A program made the translations under genes and the position numbers. 32,268 nt of DNA. It comes from Pseudohongiella sp. Lineage in GTDB: Bacteria; Pseudomonadota; Gammaproteobacteria; Pseudomonadales; Pseudohongiellaceae. The notes beneath the pieces are model-generated. The model searched no databases, was not told where the DNA came from, and was given only the letters and a program-made list of their open reading frames with translations. The stretch is from contig JAUYSM010000090.1 in assembly GCA_030696315.1 (NCBI GenBank), forward strand, positions 1-32,268. Reading direction: 5' to 3'. Positions 15,867-23,810 of the stretch are shown piece by piece. Position 1 is the stretch's first letter, and each line of letters opens with the position of its first letter.

Positions 15867-16144
15867 GACTGGTTTACACGGACGTAGCCATTGAAGATCT
15901 TAAACGCCTAAGGGAGTTCATCGCGGTCCACAATCCCTCTGCGGCCGCCAGAATAGCCGCAGAATTGCTTGGCAAGATCGAATTGCTAACAGACTTCCCC
16001 AAAATGGGAACGCCGGTTGAAATAGCGCCTGTACCTGACTCGATCCGCGACATGAACTTTGGCAAGTACATTGTTCGCTACTCCGTACATGTGAGCGCTA
16101 TCATCATTCTGAGGGTATGGCACTCGTTGGAAGGTGAGCGATAA
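15863..16144 (+). CDS. RelE/ParE-family toxin
   Basis: This 93-residue protein has the ParE/RelE pattern: VYTDVAIEDLKRLREFIA (N-terminal helices), LLTDFPKMGTPVEI, then DSIRDMNFGKYIVRYSVH and a final IIILRVWHSLEGER strand. The RVWHS ending is typical of ParE-type toxins, which inhibit DNA gyrase; RelE-type mRNA cleavage is the alternative. The GTG start overlaps the antitoxin stop, and a GAGG-like ribosome site lies inside the antitoxin end. Confidence 0.88.
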   Translation: MRLVYTDVAIEDLKRLREFIAVHNPSAAARIAAELLGKIELLTDFPKMGTPVEIAPVPDSIRDMNFGKYIVRYSVHVSAIIILRVWHSLEGER

Positions 16145-16252
16145 CGGTTGAACCAGACGCAGGTATTAGCCCCAGATTAAACAGGAGGTCATCCTCTCGA
16201 AAAACTGGAGCGGTTCTTGAGTTAGGCTAGTTCGGATAAACTGATGGCACCG

Positions 16253-16262
16253 ACCGGCCGGT
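16253..16262. promoter_or_regulatory. Palindrome ACCGGCCGGT upstream of the dsbA/frnE-like gene
   Basis: A perfect 10-bp palindrome 47 bases before the GTG start, with a TATACG hexamer at 16271-16276 just after it. It resembles operators of TetR-family repressors, but no such regulator is encoded in the window. A chance GC palindrome is possible. Confidence 0.35.
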
Positions 16263-16308
16263 TAGTAAAGTATACGCATCCCACTTGAATCACCCGCGGA
16301 GCCAAAAC

Positions 16309-16959
16309 GTGCACAAACTACAAATCGACATCGTGTCCGACATCGCCTGCCCGTGGTGCGCCATCGGTTACGCCCGCCTTGAACAAGCCATGAAGCAGCT
16401 GGGGCCTGACTATGCGTTCACCGTGCAATGGCGTGCGTTTGAACTGAACCCATACCACAGCGGTGAGGGCGAACCCATTCTGCCGGCGCTGGCCAGGAAA
16501 TACGGCCGCAGCGAACACGAGATGCGCGCCGCGCAAAGCAATATCATGACAATTGCCAAAGACCTGGGTGTCAACTTCGAAAAACTGCAGGAGCGACTGA
16601 CTGCCAATACCTTTGATGCTCATCGTCTGGTCAAATGGGCCGGTGAGCAGGGTCAGCAGACCGCCATGAAACAGGCACTGTTCGAGGCCTATTTTGGCAA
16701 GGCGCTGAATGTCTCCGACCGCGATGTGCTGTTAGGCTGTGTCGAAACACTGGGGCTGGATGTAGAGCAGGCCGGAAAAGTGCTGGACTCAGATCAGTTC
16801 GCAGATGCCGTGCGTGAAGATGAAGAGACTTACCAGAAAGCGGGTGTGTCTTCAGTGCCGGCGTTTATCATCAACCGCAAATATCTTATCTCTGGCGCAC
16901 AAGATCCCGAGGTGCTGGTGAAGGCAATGCAGGATATCAGCGCGGAGGCGCCCAACTAG
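16309..16959 (+). CDS. DsbA-family oxidoreductase, FrnE-like
   Basis: The 216-residue thioredoxin-fold protein has active site CPWC at residues 14-17 (in SDIACPWCAIG) and the cis-proline loop SSVPAFIINRKYLISGAQ near the C-terminus, with the helical insertion between them typical of DsbA/FrnE. There is no signal peptide, so it probably acts in the cytoplasm, as FrnE-like proteins do in disulfide isomerisation, reduction or stress responses. I chose GTG 16309 because GGAG lies 7 bases upstream; a TTG at 16285 is the only alternative. It is apparently a single-gene unit between the ParE toxin and the convergent M61 peptidase, with 21 bases between its stop and the peptidase stop. Confidence 0.9.
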   Translation: MHKLQIDIVSDIACPWCAIGYARLEQAMKQLGPDYAFTVQWRAFELNPYHSGEGEPILPALARKYGRSEHEMRAAQSNIMTIAKDLGVNFEKLQERLTANTFDAHRLVKWAGEQGQQTAMKQALFEAYFGKALNVSDRDVLLGCVETLGLDVEQAGKVLDSDQFADAVREDEETYQKAGVSSVPAFIINRKYLISGAQDPEVLVKAMQDISAEAPN

Positions 16960-16980
16960 TCCCTGATCAAACCGGACACC

Positions 16981-18840
16981 TCACTCCTCGCCATCCTCCT
17001 CCGCACCACCAAGCCAGTCAGCGCGCGCACGACGAACCTGCCTTCTGGCGTCGTCATCAACTTCAATCTCATGATCGCCGCGCACTGGGTCCAGTGTCAG
17101 CGGCAGGGTTTTCAACAAGCCGTCGCGAAACAGCGTGAACTCAACCTCATCACCGGGGCTGAAACGCCGGAGCAGGGCATCCAGATTGGCGCCGATGCGC
17201 ACGCCATCCAGTGCCAACAGTTCGTCGCCGGCATTAATACCCGCACGCCATGCAGCACCATCAAGTCGGGGATACACCACCACCGGGGGATTGCCGCGCA
17301 GTGATGCCTCCAGCGATACCTGCACCGGCGCCTTGCTGGTATCCTCGCGGTCCAGCACCCAGCCTATCGATTGCAGTGCTTCTGCCACCGGCAATGGCTG
17401 CGTGTCGTAGACCCAGCCGTCCAGTTGCGCGGCCAGAGTGTCACCGCCGGCTGCTGCCAGACGTTCACGAAAATCGGCATAAGTAAAACCGCCGCCACCC
17501 AGCGGGAAATCGTCATACAGCGCGGTCATCACGGTATCCAGACTGCGGTCACCATTGCTGGCCCGGCGGATTTCCAGGTCCAGCACCAGTCCCAACAACC
17601 CTCCCTGACTGTAAAACGACACCGTGCGGTTGGGTTTGTCCGCCGCACGGTCAGCGCCGCGGTGAAAGCCCTTGGTCCACGCCTCGAAGCTGGCACGCGC
17701 CAACGTGTCCTGATTGTAGCCGGGTGCATCCACCACGCCGGTGATCATTTCGGCAAGCTGATCACGATAATCTTCCACCGGCACCAGACCTGCGCGCACC
17801 GGGAGCAATTGATCGTAGTAACTGGTCAGACCCTCGGCGACCCACAGCAATTCTGTGTAATTGATATTCTGGTAGTCATAACGGTCGATAGACGCTGGGC
17901 GGAAGCGCTTGACGTTCCAGGTATGGAAAAACTCATGTGCCATGAGTCCCAGAAAACCCTGCCAGCGTTCTTTGTCCCAGAATGCACGTGGGTCGGTATG
18001 GACCACCGTACTGTTGTAGTACTCGGTACCGCCACCCAGGCCGTCGCCGCTGTGCAGCAAAAAGAGGTAATAATCCGTTGGCAGCCCCGTGGCAGAGTCG
18101 GCAAACACCTCGGCTGTGGCTGTTACGAGCGCGCTCATATCACGTGTGAGTCGCTCTTCATCGCCATCCCAGATGCCGTGAATCAGAAAGTCAACCTTGA
18201 TGCCGGAGGCCTCAAAGGAGACCAGATCAAAGGTGCCCACCTCAATCGGTGAATCCACCAGACGATCATAATGTGGCGCCACAAAGCGACCCTGCTCCGG
18301 TTGCTCCATGCCGCTGGCCGCCTGCCAACCTACCGGTAGGTCGATGGAGACTTGCAAAGGCAGGTCGCGATATTGATCGGCATACACAAACACGGAAGCC
18401 GGATTAAGAAACGCATGATCAGCATCCACATGGCGAGAGCGGTCGGTCAGACTGTCCGCATACACACGGTAACGCACTACCACATCACCAGTGCCTGCAG
18501 CGGCCCTGTTGACTCGCCAGGAAGAACTCGCGGTCTGCTCAAAGGGCAGGGCATTGCCATTTCCATCACTGACTTCCATGCCAGACACCGTGCCAACAAA
18601 GTCCAGCACCAGATACAGTCCGGAGCGCCAGACGGGCAGGTGGAAATCCAGCGTGTCTGACGTCACGTCGCGAAAGCGCGCTTCGATGGTGACCTGTTGC
18701 ATGACGCGCTCGGACAAGTCCACCCGGTAGTTGGTTTCAGCGGCGTTCACGGTCCAACTCAGGCAGACAAGTACGACCGACAACAGAGCTGCTGCCAGGG
18801 TTTGGCGTTGGGGGCTGACGTTTGTTTGTTTAACTTTCAT
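16981..18840 (-). CDS. M61 glycyl aminopeptidase family protein with PDZ domain
   Basis: This 619-residue exported metallopeptidase has a signal peptide of about 33 residues (ending in VNA) and an N-terminal M61 beta domain. The catalytic domain has zinc motif HEFFH at 302-306, followed by TWNVKR and the third-ligand region WVAEGLTSYY (E336). A C-terminal PDZ domain lies at about 520-575 (AGINAGDELLALDGVRIG). Family members remove N-terminal glycine or alanine from peptides and act in the periplasm or at the envelope. The start is supported by GGAGG 7 bases upstream. The acidic tail (GGAEEDGEE) is unusual but not alarming. The gene is monocistronic, convergent with the DsbA-like gene and divergent from a GNAT gene. 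Confidence 0.93.
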   Translation of the reverse strand: MKVKQTNVSPQRQTLAAALLSVVLVCLSWTVNAAETNYRVDLSERVMQQVTIEARFRDVTSDTLDFHLPVWRSGLYLVLDFVGTVSGMEVSDGNGNALPFEQTASSSWRVNRAAAGTGDVVVRYRVYADSLTDRSRHVDADHAFLNPASVFVYADQYRDLPLQVSIDLPVGWQAASGMEQPEQGRFVAPHYDRLVDSPIEVGTFDLVSFEASGIKVDFLIHGIWDGDEERLTRDMSALVTATAEVFADSATGLPTDYYLFLLHSGDGLGGGTEYYNSTVVHTDPRAFWDKERWQGFLGLMAHEFFHTWNVKRFRPASIDRYDYQNINYTELLWVAEGLTSYYDQLLPVRAGLVPVEDYRDQLAEMITGVVDAPGYNQDTLARASFEAWTKGFHRGADRAADKPNRTVSFYSQGGLLGLVLDLEIRRASNGDRSLDTVMTALYDDFPLGGGGFTYADFRERLAAAGGDTLAAQLDGWVYDTQPLPVAEALQSIGWVLDREDTSKAPVQVSLEASLRGNPPVVVYPRLDGAAWRAGINAGDELLALDGVRIGANLDALLRRFSPGDEVEFTLFRDGLLKTLPLTLDPVRGDHEIEVDDDARRQVRRARADWLGGAEEDGEE

Positions 18841-18945
18841 AGACTATCCTCCGAATGAGTTGAAGGATAACCGAAAATCGGGGGTTCAGACACGGTCCCT
18901 TTCTTCGACTTTTATGGAAACGGTAATGGCTTGGTATCGAGATAA

Positions 18946-18975
18946 TTGCTGATCTTGCGGATCGTTTGCCATAAT
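18946..18975 (+). promoter_or_regulatory. Candidate sigma-70 promoter of the GNAT gene
   Basis: TTGCTG at 18946-18951 and CATAAT at 18970-18975 are 18 bases apart. A transcript would start some 15 bases before the ATG at 18998, which would explain the lack of a clear ribosome site by a very short leader. Confidence 0.4.
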
Positions 18976-18997
18976 TGAGTTCCGAAATTTTTATTCA

Positions 18998-19453
18998 ATG
19001 GAACCAAGTATGATCGTTGAGTTTGAAGCTACTTTCCCGGAACATGTCGATGAGTTGGTCAGAATCCGGATAGCCGCCATGCAAGACAGTCTCACAAAAA
19101 TTGGACGTTTTGATCCTGAGCGTGCCAGGGACAGATTTGTCAGTGGTTTTAACCCTGACTGCACACGCTTTATTAACGTGGGCAGCCAGCGCGTAGGTTT
19201 TGTGGTGGTTAAACCTGAAAGCGATAGCCTGAAACTTGACCACCTGTATATTGAACCTGAGTATCAGGGACGGGGTATTGGCGGCACAGTGCTGGGCACA
19301 ATATTCCGGACTGCGGATCAATTAGGTCTGCCAATTTCAGTGACTGCGCTGCGCGGCAGTGATTCAAACACGTTCTACCAGCGCCACGGATTCCAGTCAC
19401 AGAACGAAACCGAATGGGACATCAATTATGTCCGGCAGCCCAATCGGCATTGA
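18998..19453 (+). CDS. GNAT-family N-acetyltransferase
   Basis: The 151-residue protein has the GNAT core. LDHLYIEPEYQGRGIGGTVLG carries the acetyl-CoA pyrophosphate-binding Q-x-x-G-x-G signature, followed by a helix and a SNTFYQRHGFQ motif B region near the end. It should transfer an acetyl group from acetyl-CoA to an amine; the substrate cannot be predicted. ATG 18998 and ATG 19010 are both possible starts and neither has a good ribosome site. It is not obviously co-transcribed with the next gene, since the intervening bases hold a tandem repeat. Confidence 0.85.
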   Translation: MEPSMIVEFEATFPEHVDELVRIRIAAMQDSLTKIGRFDPERARDRFVSGFNPDCTRFINVGSQRVGFVVVKPESDSLKLDHLYIEPEYQGRGIGGTVLGTIFRTADQLGLPISVTALRGSDSNTFYQRHGFQSQNETEWDINYVRQPNRH

Positions 19454-19495
19454 TAGACTGCGGTTTATCAAGGGACACAGGGATCCCAGGAAACG

Positions 19496-19548
19496 GGGAC
19501 ATAAGCCAATAGGGACATAAACCAAGAGGGACATAAACCAAGAGGGAC
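19496..19548 (+). repeat. Three 16-bp tandem repeats before the ypeA-like gene
   Basis: GGGACATAARCCAAKA units occupy 19496-19511, 19512-19527 and 19528-19543; the last two are identical, and a fourth GGGAC closes the array at 19548. GAGGGA at the last boundary lies about 11 bases before the ATG at 19558. It can act as a ribosome site, and each preceding boundary repeats the same word. Such an array can expand or contract by slippage. Confidence 0.85.
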
Positions 19549-19557
19549 CTCGCAGCA

Positions 19558-19980
19558 ATGAACATCCGTGCTTTTTCAAAAACAGACCAATCAAGCGTTA
19601 TTGCACTGTGGAATGCGTGCGGTTTGACGCGACCATGGAATGACCCTGCAAAAGATATTGATCGCAAGCTTGCCGTGCAGCCTGAGCTCTTCCTCGTTGG
19701 GGAGTTTGATGGTCACATTGTTGCCTCCGCTATGGCGGGGTACGACGGTCACCGGGGATCTGTGTATTATCTGGCAGTTTCACCAGAGCATCAGGGCAAT
19801 GGGTTCGGGCAGGTATTAATGGCAAGCATTGAGCGCCTGTTGACAGAGAAAGGTTGCCCAAAAATGAATATCCTTGTCCGCAGCAGCAACGTCCGCGTGC
19901 TTGGGTTTTACGACAAACTGGGTTACAAACCGGATGAAACGGTCTGCATTGGTAAACGGCTGATTGCCGATCACGAATGA
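19558..19980 (+). CDS. ypeA: GNAT acetyltransferase, YpeA-like
   Basis: The 140-residue protein resembles E. coli YpeA from end to end as I remember it: MNIRAFSKTDQSSVIALW, then LTRPWNDPAKDIDRK, LFLVGEFDGHIV, GYDGHRGSVYYLAVSPEH, QGNGFGQVLM (acetyl-CoA loop), GCPKMNILVR, LGFYDKLGY and GKRLI near the end. The cellular substrate of YpeA is not established. It lies directly after a 16-bp tandem repeat array whose last unit supplies the ribosome site. Confidence 0.88.
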   Translation: MNIRAFSKTDQSSVIALWNACGLTRPWNDPAKDIDRKLAVQPELFLVGEFDGHIVASAMAGYDGHRGSVYYLAVSPEHQGNGFGQVLMASIERLLTEKGCPKMNILVRSSNVRVLGFYDKLGYKPDETVCIGKRLIADHE

Positions 19981-20033
19981 CATTTCGCTTGGAACGTGGC
20001 CACTGATTTATACAGACTTGTAATGGTGCTTAA

Positions 20034-20372
20034 TTGAAGCTGGATATACGCTTGTTTATTGAATGCAAAGACGAAGAAGAGGCCAAACAGATTGTGGCAA
20101 CTCTTTGCGACTCATTGGCAGATTTTTCGCCGACCTCTGAGATGAATCCTTCGCGGTACTGGAAAATGCCAGAGTTTTTTGAGTTTGCCTTTGACCTGGG
20201 TTCTGCCTCAATGGCGTCGTTTGATCGCCTGATCTCACTTGTGCCAAATGGGTGGACACATGGTGGAGATCCCATGGACTTGTGGTCGGTATGGAACCGA
20301 GAGCCGGGTGCCATGTTGTTGTTGCCCGGCACTCGTTGGGCAGAGGTGCAGTTTAACGCGCATGCTGGCTGA
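20034..20372 (+). CDS. Hypothetical protein, about 112 residues
   Basis: I do not recognise the family. The product is soluble and acidic, with no signal peptide or membrane segment. Aromatic-rich patches (RYWKMPEFFEFAFDLG, PNGWTHGG, LWSVWNRE and LLLPGTRWAEVQ) suggest a compact alpha/beta fold, perhaps a small immunity-like or adaptor protein, but that is a guess. The only start at the N-terminus is TTG 20034 with a poor ribosome site; an in-frame ATG lies well inside. The gap of 53 bases after ypeA and 59 before the MOSC gene would allow co-transcription. Base use resembles the neighbours. Confidence 0.5.
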   Translation: MKLDIRLFIECKDEEEAKQIVATLCDSLADFSPTSEMNPSRYWKMPEFFEFAFDLGSASMASFDRLISLVPNGWTHGGDPMDLWSVWNREPGAMLLLPGTRWAEVQFNAHAG

Positions 20373-20431
20373 GTAGTTGCTGGTTCTATTGGATACTGGC
20401 TTCTCAGAGCACCAACAAAAAGGAGAGCATA

Positions 20432-20971
20432 GTGGCCAAGGTTGTATCGCTCAGTAAAGATGACAAACACCAGTTTTCAAAAATTACCTGTGAGTCACTC
20501 AATTTGCTGACCGGACTGGGCGTTGAGGGTGATGCCCATTGCGGCGAAAATGTTAAACATCGCTCAAGAGTTAGAATTGATCCTGGTCAGCCAAATCTGC
20601 GGCAAGTGCATCTTCTGCATTCTGAGTTTTTAAGTGAACTTCAGGATGGGGGATTTAATGTGAGGGCAGGAACTCTGGGTGAAAACATACTGACAAAAGA
20701 TCTCAATTTGTTGGCGTTACCCAAAAATGCCTTGCTCAGAATTGGTAAAAGCACTGTGCTGCGTATCACTGGTCTGAGAAATCCCTGCGCACAGTTAGAA
20801 AACTTTCAACCAGGTCTCCTGGCGGCTTGCCTTGGCCATGATGAGACAGGTGCGCTTAGAAGAAAGGCTGGTGTCATGGCTGTGGTTGAACAGGGCGGAC
20901 ATATCTATTTAAACGATCCCATCCGTGTTGAGCGTCCACCTGAGCCATACGAGCCACTTACAACGGTTTAG
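20432..20971 (+). CDS. MOSC-domain protein
   Basis: The 179-residue protein has a MOSC domain (molybdenum cofactor sulfurase C-terminal type). The typical GVEGDAHCGE motif lies near the start, QVHLLHSEFLSEL and GTLGENILT in the middle, and the conserved cysteine in LRNPCAQLE toward the end. MOSC proteins bind sulfur or molybdenum cofactor; members such as YiiM reduce N-hydroxylated compounds using an ordinary molybdenum cofactor. GTG 20432 is the start, with AGGAG 6 bases upstream. A functional link with the molybdenum hydroxylase operon 5 kb downstream is possible but unproven. Confidence 0.87.
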   Translation: MAKVVSLSKDDKHQFSKITCESLNLLTGLGVEGDAHCGENVKHRSRVRIDPGQPNLRQVHLLHSEFLSELQDGGFNVRAGTLGENILTKDLNLLALPKNALLRIGKSTVLRITGLRNPCAQLENFQPGLLAACLGHDETGALRRKAGVMAVVEQGGHIYLNDPIRVERPPEPYEPLTTV

Positions 20972-21029
20972 TTTTTTCAATTCAAGTCTGGAACCAAAAT
21001 AATAACAACTCACCCATCCGGGAATGCCC

Positions 21030-22246
21030 ATGAAACGATTCACTAAAATCCTGTCGCTCACAGCGTGCAGTCTGCTGTTGTCTTCCTCCCAGCTCAACGC
21101 CCAGAATCTGCAGCAACCTTGGTTTGGTTTGCCACTGCCACCGGCTTTTGTGCCGCATAGATTGCCGGCGCTCACGGGTGACCGCCAACCTGCGCCGGCA
21201 ACGGTACCCGTCGGTGAAGACGTTTATCCGGAACTGGAAGGGCTGCGTATCCGACAGGATCTTGAAGCGATCGTTGCATTCTCGCACGAGAGCCGGCGAA
21301 CGCAGGAAATCGGCGACGGACAACTGTGGGGGCGCATTACCGGTTTTCCATCAAGCGAAAAAACCGTGGATTTGAGCGTGGCGCAGTTTCGCGCGGCGGG
21401 TATCGAAGATGTTCGTGTACAAGAGTTTACTCAGGATGAAAACAGCAGTTTCTGGACGCCGCTGTCATGGGAAGTGAGGAAGTCATGAACCAGGCCGCCA
21501 TGGCCGGGAACCTGTCGCGCCTGCAGATGCAATTGCAACTGCGCTCTGAACGGCACACGGGTCTGACGGCTCGCAATGGTCTGGCCATTATCCCCGGTAA
21601 GCACCCCTCGCATGGTGATGAGGTGATAGTCATCAACGCGCATGTGGACGCCTGGTTTGATGGCGCTGGCGATAATGGTGATGGCTTGGCCGTGCAAGTT
21701 GCCTTGGCGCGCTATTTTGCGCGGCCAGAGAATCAGCCCCAACGTACTCTGGTGTTTGTTGCCAGTGCCGGGCATCACACGCCTGGTTTGCACGGGCCGC
21801 GTCAATTGGTTCGCATGAACCCCGAACTGGCTGATAACACGGTGGTGGCGCTGAATATTGAACATGTGGCGCAGCGCAATTTCACCCCGGCACGCTCGCA
21901 GTTTCCTGATGGTTATCGAGAATACGTCGCCGACTCGGCGGAAGCGCCCATTGTGGCGGGCGTTTCAAACGCTGCGCCTTTCATCAACGATCTGTTTGGG
22001 CAGGGCGTGCAGCGCTACGGTGTGAATTTTGTGTCCGATGTGTCCACAATGGCCAGTGGCGAAGGCGGGGGCTTCACACCACTTGGCATCGCGGTGGTGA
22101 CCACCATGCAAGCGCCACCCTTGTACCACACCAGTGGCGAAGTTCTGGAGGCGATTTCAACACCCGGCCTCGAGCGTATGGCACGTTTTCTGGCCTGGTT
22201 TATCACGCGTTTGGACCAAGCGGATGCGCAGCAGCTGAATCCGTGA
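21030..22246 (+). pseudogene. M28-family metallopeptidase, broken by internal deletion and frameshift
   Basis: The 5' half (from ATG 21030, with GGGA 6 bases upstream) encodes a signal peptide of about 24 residues and the N-terminal region up to TPLSWEVR, then stops at TGA 21486-21488. The 3' half, in another frame from about 21467, encodes the M28 catalytic part. INAHVDAWFDGAGDNGDG has the zinc-binding H-x-D and D residues, and VFVASAGHHTPGLHG, NIEHV and PLYHTSGE follow. The segment that normally joins them, including a PA-type domain of perhaps 100-200 residues, is absent. The gene has therefore lost internal sequence and its frame, and neither half alone should be an active secreted peptidase. 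Re-initiation at ATG 21467 would give a signal-less fragment. Confidence 0.8.
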
Positions 22247-22309
22247 GGCGCTGCTAAAGCAGAATGCTGATTGTCAGTAAGACTCGCGGTAAAGGCGGCG
22301 CTTATTATA

Positions 22310-22327
22310 TATGGCTATTTAGCCATA
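22310..22327. promoter_or_regulatory. Operator-like palindrome of the brnTA operon
   Basis: TATGGCTATTTAGCCATA is a perfect inverted repeat with 8-bp arms and a 2-base centre, 19 bases before the brnT start and just after a TATTATATAT stretch that may serve as the -10 region. BrnA-type antitoxins are known to repress their own promoter, so this is the natural binding site. I find no convincing -35. Confidence 0.6.
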
Positions 22328-22346
22328 CCAGGTGTAGTATTTGGGC

Positions 22347-22631
22347 ATGGCGATATCAAATTTTGAGTGGGATGAGTCCAAAGACCTCGACAATCAGCTA
22401 AAGCATGGCGTTTCGTTTTATGAAGCACAATTTGCATTCCTCGATGAGGACCGAGTTATAGCGGAAGACATAGATCATAGTTGGGATGAGCCGCGTTTTT
22501 ATTGTTTTGGATTAAATCGGGCAGGAACAGGTGTGCTGACTGTGCGTTTCACTTTTAGAGATTCTGTCATTCGTATTATCGGTGCCGGCTATTGGCGAAA
22601 GGGCAAGAAGATTTATGAAAAAAGAAATTAA
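22347..22631 (+). CDS. brnT: BrnT-family toxin
   Basis: The 94-residue protein has the BrnT pattern: FEWDESKDLDNQLKHGVSF at the start, AQFAFLDEDRVIAEDIDHS, EPRFYCFG, VLTVRFTFRDSVIRIIGAG and a final KKIYEKRN. BrnT has a RelE-like fold and inhibits translation as a ribonuclease; the usual histidine and arginine-rich sites are present. I chose ATG 22347 over TTG 22341. It is the first gene of a toxin-first operon, and its end overlaps the antitoxin start by 17 bases. Confidence 0.9.
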   Translation: MAISNFEWDESKDLDNQLKHGVSFYEAQFAFLDEDRVIAEDIDHSWDEPRFYCFGLNRAGTGVLTVRFTFRDSVIRIIGAGYWRKGKKIYEKRN

Positions 22632-22851
22632 ATACACAAAAGGACCTATAGGCGAGGTAAAAATCATCACAGATTTTTTGCCTTCTCCGGCTGAGTTGGC
22701 CCTTAGAAAGCAGAATACAAAAGTGACTATTTCGTTAAGCTCTGAAAGCGTTGAGTATTTTAAGAGTGAGGCGGAAAGGCATGATATGCAATACCAGAAA
22801 ATGATCAGGGAGCTGCTGGATGATTACGTTGCTCATCAGAAAAGCCGGTAA
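22615..22851 (+). CDS. brnA: BrnA-family antitoxin (ribbon-helix-helix)
   Basis: This 78-residue basic protein has an extended N-terminal toxin-embracing segment (IKYTKGPIGEVKIITDFLPSPAEL) and a C-terminal ribbon-helix-helix domain (KVTISLSSESVEYFKSEAERHDMQYQKMIRELLDDYV). Domain order and toxin-first gene order are those of brnTA systems. The ATG at 22615 lies inside the end of brnT, so the two are translationally coupled. It probably binds the palindrome at 22310. Confidence 0.88.
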   Translation: MKKEIKYTKGPIGEVKIITDFLPSPAELALRKQNTKVTISLSSESVEYFKSEAERHDMQYQKMIRELLDDYVAHQKSR

Positions 22852-22961
22852 TGGTAACGTTAAAGAAAACACAGCCACACTTCTATTTGGATTCAAGTCA
22901 ACAGTGCGAATGAAAACATGTCGGCGCATAATACTCACAACCTGTTAAGCAACGACTCACC

Positions 22962-23783
22962 ATGATCGACACCCAAGACCGAAATTTTGACGATATCGCT
23001 GATCACTTCGCACACAAAATCTACGGCGGCATAAAAGGCCAGATTCGTCTGGCGGTGCTGTCTGCAGATTTGACGCCTCTGATTGCTCGCCTGATGGAAA
23101 ATCGCAGCGAACCTTTGCGCATACTCGATGTGGGTGGTGGTCTTGGGCAGCTTTCAATCCAGTTTGCGCAGCAAGGGCATCAGGTCACCGTGAATGACAT
23201 CTCACCCGTCATGTTAGGCATTGCTCGAGAAAAAGCGCGCGAAGCAGGCGTTGAGGAGGCGATAACCTGGCACTGCGGGCCTTATCAGGACTTGGCTGCG
23301 CAATTTCACGAATTGGCGCAAGCCCCCTATGATCTGGTGTTGTGCCACGCTTTACTTGAGTGGCTGGAATCGCCGGCGCTGCTGGTCCCGACACTGGCTC
23401 GATTGGTCCGCCCTGAAGGTTACCTGTCACTGTGCTTTTATAATCCGGTGTCGATCGTTTACCGCAATCTGATTCGTGGAAACTTCAGGCGGCTGCAACA
23501 GCCTGAGTCGTATCCTGCGGATAGCGGCAGTCTGACACCTAATAATCCCAGCAGTATCGAACAGGTTCGCAGTTGGCTGGTTCAGTCGCACTTCCGCATT
23601 GAGTCAGAAAGTGGTCTGCGGGTTTTTTCTGATTATGTCGTCGACAAGCGCGGCGGAAATGACGTGCCGGAAATGGTATTGGAAATGGAGTTGGCATACT
23701 CCCGGCAGGAGCCTTTCAAGTGGATGGGAAGGTATTTGCATGTGGCGGCCAGGAAGGGAGAGCTGGAAACTGCTAAGTGCTGA
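22962..23783 (+). CDS. cmoM: tRNA 5-carboxymethoxyuridine methyltransferase CmoM
   Basis: The 273-residue class I SAM-dependent methyltransferase methylates cmo5U34 in tRNA to its methyl ester (mcmo5U), which aids wobble decoding. Residues 6-29 (DRNFDDIADHFAHKIYGGIK plus GQIR) match the CmoM signature. The SAM site is LRILDVGGGLGQLS at 52-65, with NDISPVML as the ribose-binding acidic strand end. LCHALLEWL, FYNP and GLRVFSDY follow, and RQEPFKWMGRYLHVAARK closes the protein; all are characteristic of CmoM (formerly SmtA). No strong ribosome site precedes ATG 22962. The gene is convergent with the TonB receptor, 27 bases apart. Confidence 0.93.
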   Translation: MIDTQDRNFDDIADHFAHKIYGGIKGQIRLAVLSADLTPLIARLMENRSEPLRILDVGGGLGQLSIQFAQQGHQVTVNDISPVMLGIAREKAREAGVEEAITWHCGPYQDLAAQFHELAQAPYDLVLCHALLEWLESPALLVPTLARLVRPEGYLSLCFYNPVSIVYRNLIRGNFRRLQQPESYPADSGSLTPNNPSSIEQVRSWLVQSHFRIESESGLRVFSDYVVDKRGGNDVPEMVLEMELAYSRQEPFKWMGRYLHVAARKGELETAKC

Positions 23784-23810
23784 ATCCAGCCCCCAAAAAC
23801 TTGCCTGAGT

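Noticed and set aside
17371-18252. Open frame of about 290 codons opposite the M61 peptidase gene
   Set aside because: It overlaps a full-length M61 gene with zinc motif and PDZ domain; the composition of the antisense product is implausible and no start signal is present.
15594-22851. Integron cassette array (many small genes, toxin-antitoxin pairs and acetyltransferases)
   Set aside because: I looked for attC-type sites with GTTRRRY and matching RYYYAAC ends between genes and found no convincing pair; there is no integrase, and genes on both strands include core genes such as cmoM.
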